From NCBI GenBank assembly GCA_018263335.1, contig JADFCY010000005.1:36466-100465 (forward strand): a stretch of DNA of 64,000 nt, in the 5' to 3' direction. Within the stretch, counting starts at the first letter, position 1. Each line of letters opens with the position of its first letter. Made by a program: the position numbers and the translations under genes. The notes under the pieces were generated by a model. It saw nothing but the letters and a program-made list of their open reading frames with translations. It did no database searches and was not told the origin of the DNA. Below are positions 58,867 through 64,000 of the stretch, piece after piece. Source of the stretch: Methanolinea sp. (GTDB lineage Archaea > Halobacteriota > Methanomicrobia > Methanomicrobiales > Methanospirillaceae).

Positions 58867-59874
58867 ATGGAGATTCGAAAGGTACAGGTCACCGGGGGGT
58901 CCTCGTTTGTGATCACCCTTCCCAAGGAGTGGGCAGAGAAGCAGCAGGTCAAGAAGAACGATCCCCTCGGCCTCGTGACGCAGCCGGATGGGACTCTCCT
59001 CGTAACGCGGGACCTCTCCGAGACCCCTGCCCAGCGCTCAAAGACTTTTGATGTGACCGCGATCAACGACCCCACATTCCTCTTCCGGCTCCTGATCGGC
59101 TGCTACATTGCAGGCTACACCTCGATTGCGATCACGTCAAAGCACCGCCTGCCGGCCTCGATCCGGATGGTCGTAAGGGAGTTCACCCAGATGACGATAG
59201 GCCCCGAGGTGGTGGAAGAGACAGACTCGTCGGTGCTCCTCAAGGACCTCCTGAACCCTGCGGAGATGCCGTTTGAGAACACCATCAAGCGCATGTACGT
59301 GATCGTCAAGAACATGTACATGGACGCCCTGACGGTGCTTGAGTCGGGAAACGGGGCCCTCGCACACGACGTGATTGCACGGGACAACGACGTGGACCGC
59401 CTTCACTGGCTGGTGGCACGGCAGACAAACATCATCCTCAAGAACGCAAGCCTCGCAAGGAAGATGGGGGTTTCCCCCTCCAGCGTCGTGAACACCTACA
59501 TCATCAGCAGGATCATCGAGCGGATCGGGGACCACGCGGTCAGGTACGTCGAGCAGGCCCAGAAGATCCCGCCGGGAAGCCTTGGCCCGGAACTCTCCGA
59601 CGCGGTGCGAAAGGCCGCGGCACACTCCCTCTCCATCTTCGACCGGAGCATCGTCTCGTTCTTCAAGGCCGATATCAGGGAGTCTCATGCAAACATCGAG
59701 CAGGTGGAGGTCCTGGAGAGGCTCTGCCAGGATATCACCTCACACTCGATGGACCATCCCCCCGGGGTCGCGGTGCCCCTCCGGTATATCGCCGAGAGCA
59801 TCCGCCGGGCCGGCGAATATGCCGGGGACATCTCCGAGAATGTGATCAACGTGCTGGTGGAAGACAGGATCTGA
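58867..59874 (+). CDS. AbrB (SpoVT) domain plus PhoU-domain regulator
   Basis: MEIRKVQVTGGSSFVITLPKEWAEKQQVKKNDPL AbrB motif followed by PhoU helices. Confidence 0.92.
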   Translation: MEIRKVQVTGGSSFVITLPKEWAEKQQVKKNDPLGLVTQPDGTLLVTRDLSETPAQRSKTFDVTAINDPTFLFRLLIGCYIAGYTSIAITSKHRLPASIRMVVREFTQMTIGPEVVEETDSSVLLKDLLNPAEMPFENTIKRMYVIVKNMYMDALTVLESGNGALAHDVIARDNDVDRLHWLVARQTNIILKNASLARKMGVSPSSVVNTYIISRIIERIGDHAVRYVEQAQKIPPGSLGPELSDAVRKAAAHSLSIFDRSIVSFFKADIRESHANIEQVEVLERLCQDITSHSMDHPPGVAVPLRYIAESIRRAGEYAGDISENVINVLVEDRI

Positions 59875-59949
59875 AATGGCCCGGCCACCCCGGTCACGGG
59901 CCAACCTATATTATCCCCTGCCTTCAACCTCACACGCGGGAGAGAGAGA

Positions 59950-60342
59950 ATGGAAGGGGGAGACCTGATCGAAGTGACCGATCGCACATGGGAGGACACG
60001 GTCGAAAGAAGCCAATTGCCGGTTCTGGTGATGTTCTACAGCCCTACCTGCCCCCATTGCAGGACGATGGAGCCGTACGTGCGGGAATTCGCACGCGAGT
60101 ACGGGAAGACTGTCCTCTTCGCACGCGTCGATATCACGTCGAGCCAGTGGACAGCAGAGCGATACGGCGTCCGAAGCACGCCGACGTTCAAGTTCTTCTG
60201 CAGCGGAAGACCGGTCTCTGACATGGTGGGGGCGGTTTACCCTGCACTCCTGAAGAAGATGATTGATGAACGGTTGAAAGATGGCCATGAGTGCCTGGCG
60301 CACTCGACTGAGATCAATTACGACGTCTCAGGGTACGCCTGA
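59950..60342 (+). CDS. Thioredoxin-like protein (CPHC active site)
   Basis: PVLVMFYSPTCPHCRTMEPYVREFA...RVDITSSQWTAERYGVRSTPTFKFF. Confidence 0.92.
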   Translation: MEGGDLIEVTDRTWEDTVERSQLPVLVMFYSPTCPHCRTMEPYVREFAREYGKTVLFARVDITSSQWTAERYGVRSTPTFKFFCSGRPVSDMVGAVYPALLKKMIDERLKDGHECLAHSTEINYDVSGYA

Positions 60343-60479
60343 ATACACGGTGAGTGCATCCTTGGCGGACCCGCGCGGCAGCGGGAAAGAGGGGCTTATG
60401 GGACACCGGGCTCCTCCACTGCCCTTGCAACCGTCTCAATAGGTATAAATAAGGCCATTTGCAAACTGTTGTTATTAAA

Positions 60480-61793
60480 ATGACGACAAAATTCCGGCAT
60501 CGCCCCCTCGTCACCCTCGTCATCTGCGCAGCACTCCTCCTTGTCCCTGCTCCTGCCCTGGCGGGCGTGGAATATCTCGGGGGGGAGCCGGTCATCACCG
60601 CGTCAATACAGGGACAAAACGAGTTTTTGCCCGGGAGCGATGCACTCCTCGTTGTCGAGATAGAGAACCGGGGAATCCCTGATTTCAAGCTGATCCCGCA
60701 GGAGCGGATCGCACCCGACGACCAGCCCTCGACCGCCAGGCTCGTCAGGGTCGGACTTGAGGCAGGGGACTCGCCATTCCTGGTGCAGACAGATCCCCAG
60801 ATGGCAGGGGACATCCCCGCGAACTCACGAGTGGAGGTGCCTTTCCAGGTCAAGGTTCTCCAGAATGCCACGGGCGGGACCTACACTCTCCCGCTCACGC
60901 TCCAGTATTCCTCCCTCTCTTTTGCCGAACAGCGCGGGACAGGGACAATGGCCTATGTTTACAAGGAAGGCCAGGCGAGAGTCCCGCTCCAGGTCAGGGT
61001 CACCCCCCGCGTCCGTATCGCGGTCGTCGACGTGCAGGCAGAGGAACTGACCGCAGGAAACGAGGGGTACATTGCGGTCACCCTCAGGAACGAGGGGTCC
61101 CTTGCAGGTAACGAGTGCACTGCACGGATACTGAGGCATCAGGAGAGCCCGGTGGTCCCGGTATCCGGCAGCGCATACATTGGCATGTATGGTCCGGGAT
61201 CAGAAGTCCAGGGCAGGTTCAAGGTTCGGATCGACGAGGGGGCCCAGGCCGCATCTTACCCGCTTGACATTGTGGTCGAGTATCTTGACCCCAATGGCGA
61301 TTCGGTCATCTCCGAGCCAGTCGTCATTGGTGTGCCGGTGCAGGGGGCAATCGAATTCGAGATCACTCCCGAAGAGTTCGCGATCCCGCGGGGCGGGACA
61401 GGAGAGATCGATATCACCTTCAGAAATATTGGCCCTGTGACGATCAGGAGCGCCCAGGCGCGGATCGTGGCCATCGATCCCTTCACTTCGACGAGGGACA
61501 CCGCGTCGCTTGGGGACCTTGCGCCAAATGAGGAGGCACTCGCACACTTCACCCTCTCGGTCGACAAGACCGCAACGGTGAAGGAATATGGACTTGATTC
61601 TGAAGTGAGATACCGCGATGCCCTTGACAACCGTCTCATATCCGACCCTGTGAAGGTCAGGGTCAGGGTGGTGGAGAGGACGGGGCCTGACATTATCCTC
61701 GCAAACCCCGTATACCTGAGCGTCATTGTGGTGATCCTGATCGGGGTTGGATACTACTTCCATACCCGCCGGAAGAAGGCCCGTTCCGAGTAA
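60480..61793 (+). CDS. Secreted/membrane-anchored CARDB/NEW3-like Ig-fold (S-layer-like) protein
   Basis: Signal peptide, repeated beta domains, C-terminal TM plus RRKKARSE; TATA ggtataaata ~30 bp upstream of the ATG. Confidence 0.8.
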   Translation: MTTKFRHRPLVTLVICAALLLVPAPALAGVEYLGGEPVITASIQGQNEFLPGSDALLVVEIENRGIPDFKLIPQERIAPDDQPSTARLVRVGLEAGDSPFLVQTDPQMAGDIPANSRVEVPFQVKVLQNATGGTYTLPLTLQYSSLSFAEQRGTGTMAYVYKEGQARVPLQVRVTPRVRIAVVDVQAEELTAGNEGYIAVTLRNEGSLAGNECTARILRHQESPVVPVSGSAYIGMYGPGSEVQGRFKVRIDEGAQAASYPLDIVVEYLDPNGDSVISEPVVIGVPVQGAIEFEITPEEFAIPRGGTGEIDITFRNIGPVTIRSAQARIVAIDPFTSTRDTASLGDLAPNEEALAHFTLSVDKTATVKEYGLDSEVRYRDALDNRLISDPVKVRVRVVERTGPDIILANPVYLSVIVVILIGVGYYFHTRRKKARSE

Positions 61794-61999
61794 TCCAACG
61801 CCTGGTGGGAATGCGAGAGCACTCCTCCTTATAACCCCCTGTCGGGGGTATTTATTCCAAAGGTCAGAGCAGGGCGCCTGTTGGCGCCGACCCAATTTCC
61901 TCGAGTGTTCATGCCGCTGCCGTTCCACTCCAGAGTGAGGTGGAGAAAGAGTTGGGCCTGCAGGATGGATAAAAAAAATGAAATAGGGTGTTGCTGTTC

Positions 62000-62455
62000 T
62001 TACCAGCTCTCGGAGAACGCCGTGTTGACGTAGATGTCCTCGAGCCGGGTCTTGTGGCCCCGCTCCATGCTGGCGAGCTCCATGAACATATTCTTCTGCG
62101 CGGCGTCTTCGCTGTTTTTCGCAAGCGCCGTGTACATCTGCATGGCCTCGAGTTCCTTCTTGATGGCGACGACGAGGCCGTCGACCGGCTTCATGTCGGG
62201 GGTCAGCGCCGGGGTCTTGATGTTGTCCCCGACCTTGTAGTCCTTGGTCGCCGAGAACTTGAGGGACTTCACGTCCTTTGAGAGGAGGCCCTGAAGGAAC
62301 TCGCGGTGCTTGGTCTCTTCCCCTGCAAGCTCGAGGAAGAGCTTCTTGAGGTTTGCGTCTTTTACCTTGTCTGCAACCGTCTTGTAGAAGGTATAGGCTT
62401 CCACTTCGCGGTCTATGGCAGTAGCGATGATCTTTTTATATTCTTCTGGAGTCAT
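62000..62455 (-). CDS. Ferritin-like/rubrerythrin-type diiron protein
   Basis: DREVEAYTFYKTVAD...LAGEETKHREFLQG...KKELEAMQMYTALA...ASMERGHKTRLE. Confidence 0.9.
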   Translation of the reverse strand: MTPEEYKKIIATAIDREVEAYTFYKTVADKVKDANLKKLFLELAGEETKHREFLQGLLSKDVKSLKFSATKDYKVGDNIKTPALTPDMKPVDGLVVAIKKELEAMQMYTALAKNSEDAAQKNMFMELASMERGHKTRLEDIYVNTAFSESW

Positions 62456-62671
62456 TCGAATCAAATCCTCCACCAATTGGATACTCCCTGTCCATATATA
62501 AGAGTGCGTTTCTTGCCATTCCTGGCGACTCTTTTTCGCTATTTATTGCTCATTCCCGCAAACGTGCGAATATTTTTCGATTTCTCAGGAAGCAACGTGC
62601 CGGGCTGAGGTAAAAGACCGGACGAGTGCTGGTGTTCTCTTAAAATGACCCGAAAAAAGAAAAAAGTGTGT

Positions 62672-63907
62672 TTACTTGAAGATATTGAAGATCTGGTCGC
62701 TTCCCGTGGCAGCAAGCCGGTCGCGCTCCTCGCGCTCCTCGACGAGTGCGAGCAGCGGGAGTTTCATGTCGACGCCGGGGACGTGCCCGAACATCTTCTC
62801 GAGCTCGACCTGCTGGGCGTGCATGTGCAGGGAGTTCGGGATGTCCATCGCGCAGAGTTCCTGGCACTGCCCGCAGTTGATGCAGGAGTCGGCAATGTGC
62901 GCGAACCGGATGAGGTGGAACATGAAGCTCGGGGGGACCTGCCCGGGGGTGACGAAGTGCGGCTTCTTGGTGCTGCACTCAACGCAGTAGCAGATCGGGC
63001 AGTTCTCGATGCAGGAGTAGCACTTGATGCACCGGGAGGTGTCAGCGAGGATCTTCTTCAGGCGCTCGCGGCCGGTTCCAAGGGACGCAAAGTCCTTCTC
63101 GCGCCACTTGTCGCCGAGCTTGAGCATTGCGTTCTCGACTTTTCCGCGCATCTCGACACCTTTCGGGTCGGCGGGTTCGGTCTTGAGAGCTCCTGCCTTG
63201 ACGGCCTGGTCAAGGATGCCGGCACCCTTGTCGCTGCAGACCTCGACGAATGTTGCCTTCCCTGCCTTGTCGCCGATCACACCCCAGTTCCCGCAGGCAA
63301 GGTCCGCCTGCCTGGGGACTTTCATCTTGCAGCGGCGGCAGTTGGAGCGGCGTCCGTACCCCTCCTCCTCCAGGTCGTCGATCTTGATGCCCTTGTGGCC
63401 GCCCTCGTACTCGATAATGAACTGGCCCTTGTCGATCTCCTCCTTGTGGACAGTGTCCGGGTCAACGCCGAACTTCTCCCTGATCATCTTCCGGGCAAGG
63501 ACAGGGCTCACTGTCCCGCCGCAGTTGACCCCGATCATGACGATGTTGTCGAGGTTCACCTGCTGGCGCTTGGCAAGCTCGTACAGCCCCATGGCATCGC
63601 AGCCCTTGACGGTGATGGCGATCTTCTGGTTGCTGGCGCCGTCAAGGAATTTCTTCACGAGCTTGGACATGAGCAGGGTGCCACAGTGAAGTGAACCTGC
63701 GGTCTCGTTGATCTTGGCCGGGTCGGTGATGAGGGTCGGCACCGCATCATAGATGTCCTGGCCTCTCTTGACCGCGAGGACCGCGTCCACGATCTTCTTC
63801 TCGAGCATGAACTTCAGGAGTCCTGAGACGGCCCCGCCGCACTCTGCCTTCTTGGCGAGATCGGCATCGGGAGTCCATGCATAGAACATGTCACCTTTCT
63901 TGGACAT
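62672..63907 (-). CDS. fdhB: Formate dehydrogenase subunit beta (F420-reducing)
   Basis: GCDAMGLYELAKR; IGVNCGGTVSPV; CIKCYSCIENCPICYCVEC; CINCGQCQELCAMDIP. Confidence 0.95.
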   Translation of the reverse strand: MSKKGDMFYAWTPDADLAKKAECGGAVSGLLKFMLEKKIVDAVLAVKRGQDIYDAVPTLITDPAKINETAGSLHCGTLLMSKLVKKFLDGASNQKIAITVKGCDAMGLYELAKRQQVNLDNIVMIGVNCGGTVSPVLARKMIREKFGVDPDTVHKEEIDKGQFIIEYEGGHKGIKIDDLEEEGYGRRSNCRRCKMKVPRQADLACGNWGVIGDKAGKATFVEVCSDKGAGILDQAVKAGALKTEPADPKGVEMRGKVENAMLKLGDKWREKDFASLGTGRERLKKILADTSRCIKCYSCIENCPICYCVECSTKKPHFVTPGQVPPSFMFHLIRFAHIADSCINCGQCQELCAMDIPNSLHMHAQQVELEKMFGHVPGVDMKLPLLALVEEREERDRLAATGSDQIFNIFK

Positions 63908-64000
63908 CTAGTTCCCCTCCTTGATCTTCTCGACTTTGACCGCACAGGCCTTGAACTCCGGGATCTTGGCGATGGGGTCGAGCGCGTTGTTGGTGAGGAC
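63908..64000 (-). CDS. fdhA: Formate dehydrogenase subunit alpha, C-terminal fragment (truncated by window edge)
   Basis: Minus-strand translation ..VLTNNALDPIAKIPEFKACAVKVEKIKEGN*; stop abuts the fdhB ATG. Confidence 0.85.
   Translation of the reverse strand, partial: VLTNNALDPIAKIPEFKACAVKVEKIKEGN

Overview
The window reads as GC-rich chromosomal DNA of a hydrogenotrophic methanogen, most likely order Methanomicrobiales. This is inferred from gene content: archaeal FBP aldolase/phosphatase, YcaO-TfuA, EgsA, GINS-PriS, aIF2alpha-Nop10-L44e-S27e and FdhAB. Most of it is ordinary core genome. The items most worth follow-up are: (1) two families of GC-rich intergenic repeats; family A is a ~132-133 bp unit with KpnI-centred palindromes, and its leading hairpins sit on or next to stop codons and keep pairing while changing sequence; (2) a protein with degenerate receiver-PAS-PAS-diadenylate cyclase (DacZ-like) architecture, encoded tail-to-tail with a histidine kinase; (3) a tightly overlapping four-gene operon (split RLAN domain, RimK-type ATP-grasp, YkgJ Cys-cluster, GCS2 ligase) that looks like an uncharacterised peptide/amide ligase pathway; (4) a 44.6-50.9 kb accessory patch with three toxin-antitoxin-like pairs, an archaeal pilin, a broken HTH gene, a candidate small RNA and family B repeats; (5) a single-ORF PstC-PstA fusion with a divergent AbrB-PhoU regulator. 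Two small genes missing from the ORF track (nop10 and a CxxC zinc protein), one tRNA-Pro(GGG) and several start-site corrections are also reported. All calls come from reading the sequence; no searches were run.
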